NCBI GenBank assembly: GCA_040757595.1
Contig: JBFLWP010000011.1
Coordinates: 59,467-123,466, forward strand
Length of the DNA: 64,000 nucleotides
Origin: Nitrospirota bacterium
GTDB lineage: Bacteria > Nitrospirota > Nitrospiria > Nitrospirales > Nitrospiraceae
Direction of reading: 5' to 3'
Program-made: the position numbers and the translations under genes
The notes under the pieces: generated by a model
The model's database searches: none
The model's input: the letters and a program-made list of their open reading frames with translations, nothing else
Told to the model about the DNA's origin: nothing
Shown: one piece after another, positions 42,264-51,097 of the stretch
Layout: every line of letters begins with the position of its first letter
How positions within the stretch are numbered: the stretch's first letter is position 1

Positions 42264-45104
42264 ATGGATCTGCTGCTCCCTGAGAAGAAGCGGGCGGTGG
42301 CCGCGGACCTGCGTCGGCGGCTGGGGCCGGACAAGGTCCGAGACGACGGGCCGACCTTGACCGCCTACGCGGTGGACGCGAGCATCTACAAGCTGGTTCC
42401 CCAGGCCGTCGTCCTGGCCGAAGGGGAGGCGGACATCGAATCGGTGCTCGACTATGCGGGACGGGCCGGTGTGCCGGTGACCCCGCGGGCCGCGGGGACC
42501 AACCTGACCGGCTCGGCGATCGGCTCCGGCGTCATCCTGGACGTGTCCCGCATGAGCCGTATCCTGGAAGTGAACTGGGAAGAGAAGTGGGCGCGCGTGC
42601 AGCCGGGCCTCGTGTTCGCCGAGCTGAACCGGCGCTTGGCCCGCCAGGGGCTTCTCTTCGGGCCGGATCCCTCCAGCGGGGACATGTGCAAACTGGGCGG
42701 GATGGTCGCGAACAATTCCTCCGGGCCCCACACGCTACGGTACGGGTCCGTCAAGGACAACGTGCTCGGGCTGCGGGTCTGCCTCCATTCCGGCTGGCTG
42801 GAGGCCAGGCCGTACCGGCTCGACGATCCGGTCCTGGGGGAGTTGCTGATGCGCCACCCGGCGATCGGAACCGTGCTGGAGCTCGTGAAGACCCATGCCG
42901 ACCTGATCGCGCGCAGGCGGCCGACCGTCAGCAAGAACAGCAGCGGGTACAACCTGTTCGGCCTCCTCGACGGTCTCGGACAGGGGCTCTGGGATCTCCC
43001 CAAACTTTTCGTCGGGAGCGAGGGGACGCTCGGCGTGGTCAGCGAAGCCACCCTCCGGCTGGTGGACCGTCCGACGGCAACCGCCACCGCGCTGCTCCAC
43101 TTCCGCGACCTGGAAGCGGTGGGCGACGCCGTGCCCGGGCTCCTGGCCCTGGCGCCGAGCGCGCTGGAGGTGCTGGACCGGAACACGCTGGACCTGATCG
43201 GCCGGGAACGGCACGGGATCCCGGCCGATGCGGCGGCCACGTTGCTGGTGGAGCTCGACGAGGACGGGGCGGGCGGTGCCATCGGGGAGCGCGTCGCCCG
43301 CCTGACGTCGGATTGCAAACGCTACCGTCTGTCGGCCGATCCGGTCCTGGCCCACGAGCCGGAGCGGCGCGAACAGCTCTGGAAGGCGCGCAAGGCGCTC
43401 TATCCGACCTTGTACCGGTTCGACGCGCGGAAGAAGCCGATCAACTACGTGGACGACGTGGTCGTCCGGGCCGAGCGGATCGGCGAGTTGATCCGCTACC
43501 TGGAGGAGGTCTTTCAAGCCAGACGGGTGCCGGTGGCGGTCTTCGGCCACATCGGGAACGGGAACGCCCACATCGTGCCGTTGCTGGACGTGAACGACCG
43601 CGGGGACTTCGCGCGGATGGTGGAATCCTATCGGGAGATCCACGAGACGGTTTTGAGCCGGTTCAACGGCTCGATTTGCGGCGAGCACGGGGACGGGCGC
43701 GTGCGCGCGGAACTCGTCCGCCGCATGTTCGGGGAGGAGCTCTACGAGCTGTTCGTGCAGGTCAAGCGGAGCCTGGACCCACAGGGCGTGCTGAACCCCG
43801 GCGTGAAGCTCAGCCAGACCTCCTTCACCGAGCACCTCGACTTCGCGCGCCTCTCCAAGCCCTGCGCCACCTGTGCCAAGTGCAACTCCGTTTGCCCCGT
43901 GTACGACGTCTTCCAGTCCGAAGACATGAGTTCGCGGGGCTGGTTCGAGATCGTCACCGCCAAGGACTACAGCTACCTCGACTCCAGGCGGGTCGTGGAG
44001 GCCTGCCTGAACTGCAAGTCATGCCGCACGATCTGTCCTGCCGGGGTGGACGTGTCGGACCTGATCCTCAAGCGCCGGGCGGAGCATCCCAACCGGCTGG
44101 CCGGGCTGATCTTCGCCCTGCACGCCCGTCCCCGGCTGTTCGAGCCCCTGCTCAAGCTGGCCGCTGCGACCCAAGGGATCTGGGACCGTCCGTGGGCGCG
44201 TGCGTGGCTGGAGCGGCTCACCCGGCCGCTCCTGCGGCGCCTGGCCGAAACCGCCCGGCTGCCCGGGGACATGATCCTGCCGCGTCTGGCGGTCAAACAT
44301 CTGCGGGATCGCTATCCGGAGCTGGCCGACGGCAAGGGCGCGGACGGAGCGGGGCGGGTGGCCTATTTTCACGGTTGCGCCGCGAACTATTTCGACGACG
44401 GGGTGGGGGACGCGGTCATCGCCGTGCTCCGCCGGCACGGGATCGAGCCGGCTTTGCCGCCGCAACGGTGCTCGGGCACGCCCGTCCAGACTTATGGGTA
44501 CGAAGCCCTCGCGCGGGACCATGCCCGGTTCAACCTGGCGTCCCTCCGCGGCTACGACACGGTCGTGACCGGCTGCGCCTCCTGCACGCTCATGCTGAAG
44601 GACTATGTCCGGCTGTTTGACTCGGGCCCGGAGCGGGAAGCGGCCGAGTCGTTGGCCCGCCGGGTCCAACACATCAGCGAATTTGTCGCCGGGCTGGGCG
44701 CCGGCCCGGTCGCAAGGCCGGAGGGGGTTGCGAAGAGGAGACGGATTACCTACCATTCGTCCTGCCACCTGCGGGCCGCCGGCGTGACGAAGCAGCCCCG
44801 CCAGGTGCTGGCGGCCTTGCCCGGCGTGGAGTTCGTCGAGATGCAGGATGCGGACCGGTGCGCGGGCGGGGCCGGGACCTACCTGGTCAAGGATTACGAC
44901 ACGGCGCAGCGGATCTTCGAGCGGAAGCGGCGGGCGATTCTGGAGAGCGGGGCCGAGGTGGTGGCGACGAGCTGTCCGGCCTGCATGATCCAACTCACCA
45001 ACGGACTGAGAGGAGCGGTTCCGGTCAAGCACGTGGCGGAGTTGCTGCACGAGGCCTATCAGGCGGCGGACGAGGGGCACGGACGTCCGGCTTCAGACTC
45101 ATGA
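42264..45104 (+). CDS. FAD-linked oxidase / Fe-S fusion dehydrogenase (GlcD-GlcF type)
   Basis: The 946-residue protein has an N-terminal FAD-binding domain (VTPRAAGTNLTGSAIGSGVILD) and an FAD-oxidase C-terminal domain with FGHIGNGNAHIVP and CGEHGDGR. Two 4Fe-4S clusters follow: Cys534/537/540/544 and Cys581/584/587/591. Two CCG-type domains (HGCAAN..., TGCASC, SSCHLRA, TSCPAC) end the chain. It resembles D-lactate, glycolate or D-2-hydroxyglutarate dehydrogenases such as YdiJ. Electrons would leave through the clusters, probably to the coupled diheme cytochrome that overlaps its stop. The substrate is not fixed by sequence. Confidence 0.9.
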   Translation: MDLLLPEKKRAVAADLRRRLGPDKVRDDGPTLTAYAVDASIYKLVPQAVVLAEGEADIESVLDYAGRAGVPVTPRAAGTNLTGSAIGSGVILDVSRMSRILEVNWEEKWARVQPGLVFAELNRRLARQGLLFGPDPSSGDMCKLGGMVANNSSGPHTLRYGSVKDNVLGLRVCLHSGWLEARPYRLDDPVLGELLMRHPAIGTVLELVKTHADLIARRRPTVSKNSSGYNLFGLLDGLGQGLWDLPKLFVGSEGTLGVVSEATLRLVDRPTATATALLHFRDLEAVGDAVPGLLALAPSALEVLDRNTLDLIGRERHGIPADAAATLLVELDEDGAGGAIGERVARLTSDCKRYRLSADPVLAHEPERREQLWKARKALYPTLYRFDARKKPINYVDDVVVRAERIGELIRYLEEVFQARRVPVAVFGHIGNGNAHIVPLLDVNDRGDFARMVESYREIHETVLSRFNGSICGEHGDGRVRAELVRRMFGEELYELFVQVKRSLDPQGVLNPGVKLSQTSFTEHLDFARLSKPCATCAKCNSVCPVYDVFQSEDMSSRGWFEIVTAKDYSYLDSRRVVEACLNCKSCRTICPAGVDVSDLILKRRAEHPNRLAGLIFALHARPRLFEPLLKLAAATQGIWDRPWARAWLERLTRPLLRRLAETARLPGDMILPRLAVKHLRDRYPELADGKGADGAGRVAYFHGCAANYFDDGVGDAVIAVLRRHGIEPALPPQRCSGTPVQTYGYEALARDHARFNLASLRGYDTVVTGCASCTLMLKDYVRLFDSGPEREAAESLARRVQHISEFVAGLGAGPVARPEGVAKRRRITYHSSCHLRAAGVTKQPRQVLAALPGVEFVEMQDADRCAGGAGTYLVKDYDTAQRIFERKRRAILESGAEVVATSCPACMIQLTNGLRGAVPVKHVAELLHEAYQAADEGHGRPASDS

Positions 45105-45334
45105 CGATCCGGAGGGCGGACTGGCTGTTTGTCCTGGCGGTCGTGGCCGTCGTGCTCTTCGTCTCGCTGCTGCCCTCGCCGCGCGAGAACAACCCGCCGG
45201 TTCCGGACACGCCCGAACATCGCGGGGTGGGGGAGAAGCTCTGTTCCCAGTGCCATGCCCCTGGGCAGAGCCGGCCGCTGCCTAGCTGGCATCCCAAGCG
45301 GCAGGACTGCTTCCGGTGTCATAAGCAGGGCTAG
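45101..45334 (+). CDS. Small membrane-anchored diheme c-type cytochrome
   Basis: The 77-residue protein starts at ATG 45101 in an ATGA overlap with the dehydrogenase. One N-terminal transmembrane helix (WLFVLAVVAVVLFVSLL) is followed by a periplasmic part of about 50 residues with two heme sites, CSQCH (47-51) and CFRCH (69-73). Additional histidine in PSWHPKR could be a distal ligand. The tight coupling suggests it accepts electrons from, or senses, the dehydrogenase chain, although the dehydrogenase lacks an export signal. It is shorter than most diheme cytochromes. Confidence 0.82.
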   Translation: MTIRRADWLFVLAVVAVVLFVSLLPSPRENNPPVPDTPEHRGVGEKLCSQCHAPGQSRPLPSWHPKRQDCFRCHKQG

Positions 45335-45340
45335 GGGCAA

Positions 45341-45415
45341 GAGGCGCGAGGCCAGAGGTGATTGCAAGACACGAGGAATCCTCCCCTTCGCCTCGTGCCC
45401 CGCGCCCCGCGCCGT
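45341..45415. repeat. GAGGCGCGAGG-type element before the MoaD-like gene
   Basis: CACGAGG (45370-45376) faces CCTCGTG (45391-45397) with a 14-base loop. GAGGCGCGAGG at 45341-45351 is shared exactly with the insertion in asnB3, and CCCCGCG words form the far arm. Confidence 0.6.
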
Positions 45416-45431
45416 TTTGGGAGGAAGATAA

Positions 45432-45710
45432 ATGGTGACGGTGGTGCTGTTCGGTCAGACGTTGCGGCAGACGGTGGAAGAACCGGAAGTGCAGTGTGAA
45501 GTGTCCGGGCCGACGACGGTCCGCGGCCTGCTGGAGGCGCACCAGGACAAGCTGGGCAGCCTGCTCTCGCTCATGAACCGGGGCGAGCTGATGGTGACGG
45601 TGAACCGGAAGATCGGGACCCTGGATTCATCGGTCAAGGACGGGGATACGGTGAGGCTGACGCACCAGTTCAATCCGACCTTCGACGGAGCCAGGTGGCA
45701 CAATCCGTGA
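45432..45710 (+). CDS. MoaD/ThiS-like beta-grasp protein without terminal Gly-Gly
   Basis: The 92-residue protein reads VTVVLFGQTLRQTVEEPEV, TTVRGLLEAHQDKLGSLL, LMVTVNRKIGTLDSSVKDGD and TVRLTHQF, which fits the beta-grasp fold of MoaD/ThiS sulfur carriers. It ends ...FDGARWHNP, so the Gly-Gly tail needed for thiocarboxylation is absent. A carrier role would need processing, or the protein may be a non-conjugating relative. GGAGG lies just before ATG 45432. It converges with accA over 29 bases. Confidence 0.7.
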   Translation: MVTVVLFGQTLRQTVEEPEVQCEVSGPTTVRGLLEAHQDKLGSLLSLMNRGELMVTVNRKIGTLDSSVKDGDTVRLTHQFNPTFDGARWHNP

Positions 45711-45739
45711 CGGGAAAAGCTGTCAGCCGGTCGAGTTGA

Positions 45740-46708
45740 TCAAGCGGTCGGCGGCGTGGATTCCGCAACGACGCCCATCGCCCGGTACTTCTGCTGTCGC
45801 CTCGCCAGCAGAGCCTCGACCGACAACTCCTCGATCTGATGCAGGTGGGTGGAGAGGGCCTTGGCAACCCGGTCGGCCATGGTTTGCGGATCGCGGTGCG
45901 CGCCGCCGACCGGCTCCGGAAGCACCTCGTCAACGACCCCGAGCCGGAGCAGGTCGGGCGCCGTCATCTTCAGCGCCGCGGCCGCGTCCGGGGCCTTGGC
46001 CGGGTCGTCCCAGAGGATCGCCGCGCAGCCCTCCGGCGAAATGACGGAATAGACGGAGTGCTCCAGCATGAGCACCCGGTCCGCCACGCCCAGGGCCAGC
46101 GCGCCTCCGCTGCCCCCCTCGCCCGTGACGACCGAGACGATCGGCACCGTGAGCCGGGACATGACGAGCAGGTTCCGGGCGATGGCTTCGGCCTGCCCCC
46201 GCTCCTCGGCGCCGATGCCGGGGTAGGCGCCCGGCGTGTCGATGAAGGTCAGGATCGGCCGCCCGAATTTCTCCGCCAGCCGCATCAGCCGGAGCGCCTT
46301 GCGATAGCCTTCCGGGTTCGGCATCCCGAAGTTGCGCTGCATCCGCTCCTTGAGCGTTTTGCCCTTCTGGTGGCCGAGCACCAGGACCGACCGGCCGTTG
46401 AACCGGGCGAACCCGCCGACGATCGCCCGGTCGTCGGCGAAGCCGCGGTCTCCGTGCAGCTCGACGAAATCGCGGCAGAACGCGCCGACGTAGTCGAGGA
46501 TCGAGGGGCGTTGCGCGTGCCGCGCGATCTGGGTCCGCTGCCAGGCGGTGAGGTTGCCGTAGATCTCGGCCTCCACCTGGGCCAGGCGGGTCTTGAGCTT
46601 CCGGATCTCCTCCTGCGCGGACGCGCGCGAAGATCCGGCGCCGGTCAGCTTTTCGATCCGCTCTTCGATCTCCCGGATCGGCTTTTCGAATTCCAGATAG
46701 TCGCGCAT
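45740..46708 (-). CDS. accA: Acetyl-CoA carboxylase carboxyltransferase subunit alpha
   Basis: The 322-residue subunit, with AccD, transfers carboxyl from biotin to acetyl-CoA in the first step of fatty acid synthesis. Signatures are [65 protein letters not shown] and [13 protein letters not shown]. The C-terminal 20 residues are variable. It lies 52 bases downstream of dnaE on the same strand, a pairing also seen in other bacteria, and is probably co-transcribed with it. The gap holds an imperfect AGCGATAG/CTATTCGCT palindrome. Confidence 0.95.
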   Translation of the reverse strand: MRDYLEFEKPIREIEERIEKLTGAGSSRASAQEEIRKLKTRLAQVEAEIYGNLTAWQRTQIARHAQRPSILDYVGAFCRDFVELHGDRGFADDRAIVGGFARFNGRSVLVLGHQKGKTLKERMQRNFGMPNPEGYRKALRLMRLAEKFGRPILTFIDTPGAYPGIGAEERGQAEAIARNLLVMSRLTVPIVSVVTGEGGSGGALALGVADRVLMLEHSVYSVISPEGCAAILWDDPAKAPDAAAALKMTAPDLLRLGVVDEVLPEPVGGAHRDPQTMADRVAKALSTHLHQIEELSVEALLARRQQKYRAMGVVAESTPPTA

Positions 46709-46760
46709 CTTTTTCTCAGCAAGCAGCGATAGGCTATCAGCTATTCGCTCTCTGCGCTCC

Positions 46761-49700
46761 TTATAGCAGCGCCACCGTGCCCTTGCCCAGCGCCTCTTCC
46801 ACCTCGGCCACGAACCCGTCGCTGGGGAGCACCTTCAGATCCGGGAGCGGCGTCGTGTCCGCTTCCAGGTCCGGTGCGAGGCAGAGGGTAAGGTAGATCG
46901 GGGCCGGACCCGGATGCCGCCGCAGGATCTGCTGGAGCTGGTCCAGACGGGACGCCGCTTCGGTCGCCTCGCCGATCCGCACGTTCACCTTGCTGACCGA
47001 CCGGGCCAGCAGGTCCGTGAGGGATTCCAAGCGGAGGCCCTTGAGCCGCGTGCCCTTCTCCGCCCGGTCCACGGTCCCCGTCACCTGCACGACGCTCTCG
47101 GGCGCGAGCAGGGCGCCGGCGGTCCGGTAGAGGTCCGGGAACACGATCACCTCCACGAGCCCGTGCGGGTCCTCCACCTGGACGTAGGCCATCCGGTCGC
47201 CCTTCTTGGTGGTCATGACCTTGATCGTGGACACGATGCCGCAGAGCTTCACTTCCTTGCCGTCGCCGACCTCGGAGAGGTGCGCGGAGTTCGTGGTCGA
47301 GAGCCTTTCGATCGCGGCGGCGAAGCGGGCCAGCGGGTGGGCGGTGATGTAGAAGCCGGTGAGCTCCCGCTCGTGCTTGAGCCGCTGGGTCTGGTCCCAC
47401 TCGGGGAGATCGGGCAGGGGCGGGTCGATAGTTTCCGCGGCGGCCGCTCCGCCGCCCACCGGGTCCCCGAAGATGCTGGTCTGCCCGTGGGCGCGCTCGC
47501 GCTGGACGGCGGCGGCCTCCTCCATGACCCGGTCCAGGACCGCCGCGAGCTGCGCGCGCCGCGCGCCGGAGGAGTCGAACGCGCCGACCTTGATCAGCCC
47601 TTCGAGCACGCGCTTGTTGACCTTGTGCAGGTCTATGCGCCGGCAGAAGTCGGAGAAGGATCGGAACCGGCCCCCCTCGTTCCGGGTCGCGATGATGGAC
47701 TCCACCGCCCCCTCGCCCACGTTCTTGATCGCCGCCAGGCCGAACCGGATGCCCTCGTCCACGACCGTGAAGACCGTGTAACTCTCGTTCACGTCCGGCG
47801 GGAGCACGCGGATGCCGAGGTCCCGGCACTCCGTGAAGTAGCCGACCATCTTGTCGGCGTTCCCCATTTCGCTCGTGAGCAGGGCGGCCATGAACTCGGT
47901 CGGGTGGTGGGCCTTCAAATAGGCGGTCTGGTACGTGACGAGCGCGTAGGCTGCCGAGTGCGACTTGTTGAAGCCGTAGCCGGCGAAGTAGGCCATCAGG
48001 TCGAACAGCTTCTCGGCCTTCTTCTCCGAGAGGTGGTTCTTCTTGGCCCCCTGGATGAAGAGCGCCTTCTGCTTCTCCATCTCCTCCGGCTTCTTCTTCC
48101 CCATGGCGCGGCGGAGCAGGTCGGCTTGCCCGAGCGAGAAGCCGGCCAGGCGGTTGGCGATGGCCATGACCTGCTCTTGGTACACGATCACGCCGTAGGT
48201 CTCCTTCAGGATCGGCTCCAGCGCCGGCGGGTCGTAGGTGATCTGGGACGGGTCCCGCTTGCGCTTGATGAAGTCCTCCACCATGCCGCTCTCCAACGGG
48301 CCGGGCCGGTAGAGGGCCAGGATCGCGATCAGGTCCTCGAAGCACTCCGGCTTGATCCGCACCAGCAGGTTGCGCATGCCGGGGCTTTCCAACTGGAAGA
48401 TGCCGGTCGTCCGGCCGGAGGCCAGCAGGGCGTAGGTGGCCGGATCGTCCAGCGGGAGCTTCGCGCTGTCCAGCGGCGAAGGCTGCCGCTCGTTGACCAG
48501 CCGGACCGCGTGGCTGATCATCGTCAGAGTCTTCAGGCCCAGGAAGTCGAACTTGACGAGCCCGATCTTCTCGACGTCGCCCATCGAGTACTGGGTGACG
48601 ATTTCGTCGTTGGCCCCCTTGTAGAGCGGCACGTGGTCGGTGAGCGGGGCGTCGGAGATCACGACCCCGGCCGCGTGGGTGGAGGCGTGCCGCGCCAGCC
48701 CTTCCAGAGCCTTGGCGGTCTGCATCAGCTCGGCCACCTTGGGATCGGTTTCGGTCAGCTCCCGCAGGCGCGGCTCCTGGAGCAATGCGTCGTCCAGCGT
48801 GATGTTGAGCTGGTTGGGCACGAGCTTGGCGACCCGGTCCACGTCCGCGTAGGGGATCTCCATGACGCGCCCCACGTCGCGGATGGCCGCCTTGGCCCCG
48901 AGGGTCCCGAACGTGATGATCTGGCAGACGTGGTCCGCCCCGTACTTCTCGATCACGTAGTTGATGACCTCGCCGCGCCGGTCCATGCAGAAGTCCATGT
49001 CGATGTCCGGCATCGTGACCCGCTCGGGGTTCAGGAACCGCTCGAACAGGAGGTGATAGCCGAGCGGGTCGATGTCCGTGATCCGGAGCGCGTAGGCGAC
49101 CAGGCTGCCGGCCGCCGAGCCCCGGCCAGGCCCGACCGGGATGCCGCGGGAGCGGGCGAAGTTGATGATGTCCCAGACGATCAGGAAGTAGCCGGCGTAG
49201 CCCATCGTGATGATCACGGTCAGCTCTTCCTTGAGGCGCGCCGCGTAGGCCTCGGGCGGGATCGAGCCGGGCCACTCCTTCAGCCGCTCGGCCAGGCCCC
49301 TGGTGGCCAGCTTCTCCAGGTAGCTCTCGCGGGTCTCGCCCTCGGGGACCCGGTACTGGGGGAGGTAGCTCTTGTTGAAGGCTAGGTTGAGGTCGCACTG
49401 CTCCGCGATCTTGCAGGTGTTCCGCACCGCCTCCGGCAGCTCCGCGAACTCGGCCACGATCTCCTCGGTGGACTTCACGTAGAGCTGGTCGGTGTCGAAG
49501 CGGAGGCGGCCCGGATCGTTGAGCGTCTTGCCGGTCTGGAGGCAGAGCATGATGTCGTGCGGGCGGGCGTCCTCCTTCTTCAGATAGTGGCAGTCGTTGG
49601 TCCCGGCGAGGGGGATGCCCAGCTTCTTGTGGATCTCGACCAGGCCTCGGTTGGCGATCTGCTGGTGCTCCAGCCCGTTGGCCTGTACTTCCAGATAGTA

Positions 49701-50216
49701 GTGGTCCGTGCCGAAGATCTCCCGGTATTCCCCCGCGGCCTTGATGGCCCCGTCCAGATCCTTCTGCCCGATCAGGTAGGGGACCTCTCCGCTGAGGCAG
49801 CCGGAGAGGGCGATGAGCCCCTCATGATGTTGCTGGAGCAGCTCCTTGTCCATCCGCGGCTTGTAGTAGAAGCCCTCCAGATAGGCCTTGCTGACCAGCT
49901 TGATGAGGTTCTGGTAGCCGGCCAGGTTCGTGGCCAGGAGAATCAGGTGATAGTAGTCGTTGTGGGCGAGATGGCTCTCCTTGCTCTGCCGGTTCCCCGG
50001 CGCCAGGTAGGCCTCGCAGCCGATGATCGGCTTGACCCCGCCAGCCTTGGCCTTCTGGTAGAACTCCACCGCTCCGAACATGTTGCCGTGGTCGGTGATG
50101 GCCACCGCCGGTTGGCCGAAGGCCTTGACCTGCTTGACGAGCGGGTCGATCTGGTTCGCCCCGTCGAGCAGGCTGTACTGGGTATGGAGGTGGAGGTGGA
50201 CGAATTGGGCAGGCAC
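46761..50216 (-). CDS. dnaE: DNA polymerase III subunit alpha
   Basis: The 1151-residue replicative polymerase has an N-terminal PHP domain ([15 protein letters not shown]) and a catalytic palm with [13 protein letters not shown]. The [13 protein letters not shown] block, tandem HhH and an OB domain ([21 protein letters not shown]) follow, with a C-terminal tau-binding tail. GTG 50216 is chosen because GAGG lies eight bases upstream and translation begins just before the PHP motif; a start at 50327 would lie upstream of the promoter. No intein is present. It is the likely first gene of a dnaE-accA unit. Confidence 0.95.
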   Translation of the reverse strand: MPAQFVHLHLHTQYSLLDGANQIDPLVKQVKAFGQPAVAITDHGNMFGAVEFYQKAKAGGVKPIIGCEAYLAPGNRQSKESHLAHNDYYHLILLATNLAGYQNLIKLVSKAYLEGFYYKPRMDKELLQQHHEGLIALSGCLSGEVPYLIGQKDLDGAIKAAGEYREIFGTDHYYLEVQANGLEHQQIANRGLVEIHKKLGIPLAGTNDCHYLKKEDARPHDIMLCLQTGKTLNDPGRLRFDTDQLYVKSTEEIVAEFAELPEAVRNTCKIAEQCDLNLAFNKSYLPQYRVPEGETRESYLEKLATRGLAERLKEWPGSIPPEAYAARLKEELTVIITMGYAGYFLIVWDIINFARSRGIPVGPGRGSAAGSLVAYALRITDIDPLGYHLLFERFLNPERVTMPDIDMDFCMDRRGEVINYVIEKYGADHVCQIITFGTLGAKAAIRDVGRVMEIPYADVDRVAKLVPNQLNITLDDALLQEPRLRELTETDPKVAELMQTAKALEGLARHASTHAAGVVISDAPLTDHVPLYKGANDEIVTQYSMGDVEKIGLVKFDFLGLKTLTMISHAVRLVNERQPSPLDSAKLPLDDPATYALLASGRTTGIFQLESPGMRNLLVRIKPECFEDLIAILALYRPGPLESGMVEDFIKRKRDPSQITYDPPALEPILKETYGVIVYQEQVMAIANRLAGFSLGQADLLRRAMGKKKPEEMEKQKALFIQGAKKNHLSEKKAEKLFDLMAYFAGYGFNKSHSAAYALVTYQTAYLKAHHPTEFMAALLTSEMGNADKMVGYFTECRDLGIRVLPPDVNESYTVFTVVDEGIRFGLAAIKNVGEGAVESIIATRNEGGRFRSFSDFCRRIDLHKVNKRVLEGLIKVGAFDSSGARRAQLAAVLDRVMEEAAAVQRERAHGQTSIFGDPVGGGAAAAETIDPPLPDLPEWDQTQRLKHERELTGFYITAHPLARFAAAIERLSTTNSAHLSEVGDGKEVKLCGIVSTIKVMTTKKGDRMAYVQVEDPHGLVEVIVFPDLYRTAGALLAPESVVQVTGTVDRAEKGTRLKGLRLESLTDLLARSVSKVNVRIGEATEAASRLDQLQQILRRHPGPAPIYLTLCLAPDLEADTTPLPDLKVLPSDGFVAEVEEALGKGTVALL

Positions 50217-50237
50217 GGGGGGAACCTCGACGGGGGA

Positions 50238-50266
50238 ATTGTAATCGGAGGGGGGAAAGAAGTCAA
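50238..50266 (-). promoter_or_regulatory. Predicted sigma-70 promoter of dnaE
   Basis: On the minus strand TTGACT (50266-50261), a 17-base spacer and TACAAT (50243-50238) lie 22 bases before GTG 50216. Confidence 0.7.
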
Positions 50267-50540
50267 TGAAAGAGGTCCCGGCTGACGAACGGCGCCCGCG
50301 TCGGGTACCCGTTGCTCTTGATTGCAACGGGTGAACGGACGTGATGCGTCGGCCAGGCTGGTTTTCTCAGCCTTGCCGTTGGCCGCTCGCCTCATCGGAT
50401 TTAGAAGAACGGCTCGCGGCACTCACATGCTCTCAACGTGCAGGTTCCCGCCGTGCCGCACGCCTCAGCGGGCATCCGTTCCATCCGGGTCAGCGCCTTG
50501 CTTTTCCTGGGGAAGCGGCCTAGACTTCGCTCATTAAGCG
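50267..50540. other. Gap between dnaE and the truncated nucleotidyltransferase
   Basis: No gene is supported here. A perfect 9-base stem (50307-50315 with 50324-50332, loop TCTTGATT) lies upstream of the dnaE promoter. A plus-strand promoter TTGCTT (50498-50503)-17-TAGACT (50521-50526) points at the next gene. Short reading frames do not resemble a nucleotidyltransferase N-terminus. Confidence 0.5.
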
Positions 50541-50891
50541 GTGGACCAACTTGCGGAGGCCGAGCGGCTGTTGGAGCGAAAATTTAGGATTGAGCCGTTC
50601 CCCCATGGTCTCAACGTGTCCGCTCCCGGATCGGACTTGCGCGTCCAGATTCAGACTGATCCCCGGTATCTTTCGTTCGTGGGTCGGGCGACGGTCAAGA
50701 ATGTGTTGGGTCTGAGTCTGCCCGTGGCAAGTCCGGAAGACGTGCTGCAAGGCAAGCTGTGGGCGGTGGTGGACTCCGAGCGACAGCCGAGCAAGCGGCA
50801 GAAGGATCAGGCCGACATCGCGCGGCTGCTGGAAGCCTACCCTGAGTTGCGAAAACGGGTTCCCTCTGAGGTACTGGCTCGGCTGGTATGA
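50541..50891 (+). pseudogene. Truncated nucleotidyltransferase (AbiEii-like C-terminal part)
   Basis: The 116 residues from GTG 50541 match only the C-terminal half of small nucleotidyltransferases of the AbiEii/MNT type: a beta strand pair (GLNVSAPGSDLRVQIQTD), LSLPVASPEDVLQGKLWAV, and SKRQKDQADIARLLEAYP. The N-terminal GG-x-S/A...DxD catalytic region is absent, and an in-frame TAA stands at 50535-50537. It is therefore probably a remnant of a toxin or antitoxin-type gene. It does have a plausible promoter, so a short product could still be made. Confidence 0.6.
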
Positions 50892-50926
50892 CCTGTGTTT
50901 GCTTTTCTCTCGACGAGTGTAGATTC

Positions 50927-51025
50927 CCACGCCCTACCGGGCGTGGCACTCTCAGAATTCAAGCTGCGCTTGTCCGGCGGCAAACCCGCCGGACCTTGCT
51001 CACACCCCCGTCCTTCCAGACGGGG
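50927..51025. repeat. Three tandem GC-rich hairpins (possible IS200/IS605-type end)
   Basis: Perfect stems: CCACGCCC-TACC-GGGCGTGG (50927-50946), GTCCGGCGG-caaac-complement (50972-50994), and CCCCGTC-cttcca-GACGGGG (51006-51025). The first, preceded by AGATTC and followed by a TCAA, resembles right ends of IS200/IS605 elements. No transposase or TnpB gene is present. An alternative is a structured leader of the caspase gene. Confidence 0.4.
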
Positions 51026-51097
51026 ACCTCTCGCTGGATTAGACTTCACCCATCCTTTCTCGCATTTGTCCATCCTTCCGTACGACAGGTGCCAAAT

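Noticed and set aside
42587..44620. A 677-codon plus-strand frame inside the dehydrogenase gene
   Set aside because: It is a Gly/Arg/Ala-rich shadow with no conserved segment; the Fe-S motifs are only in the other frame.
46914..49385. A plus-strand reading frame of 823 codons opposite dnaE
   Set aside because: It mirrors dnaE codon bias (strings of Val/Leu/Asp/His) with no motif; dnaE itself is unambiguous.
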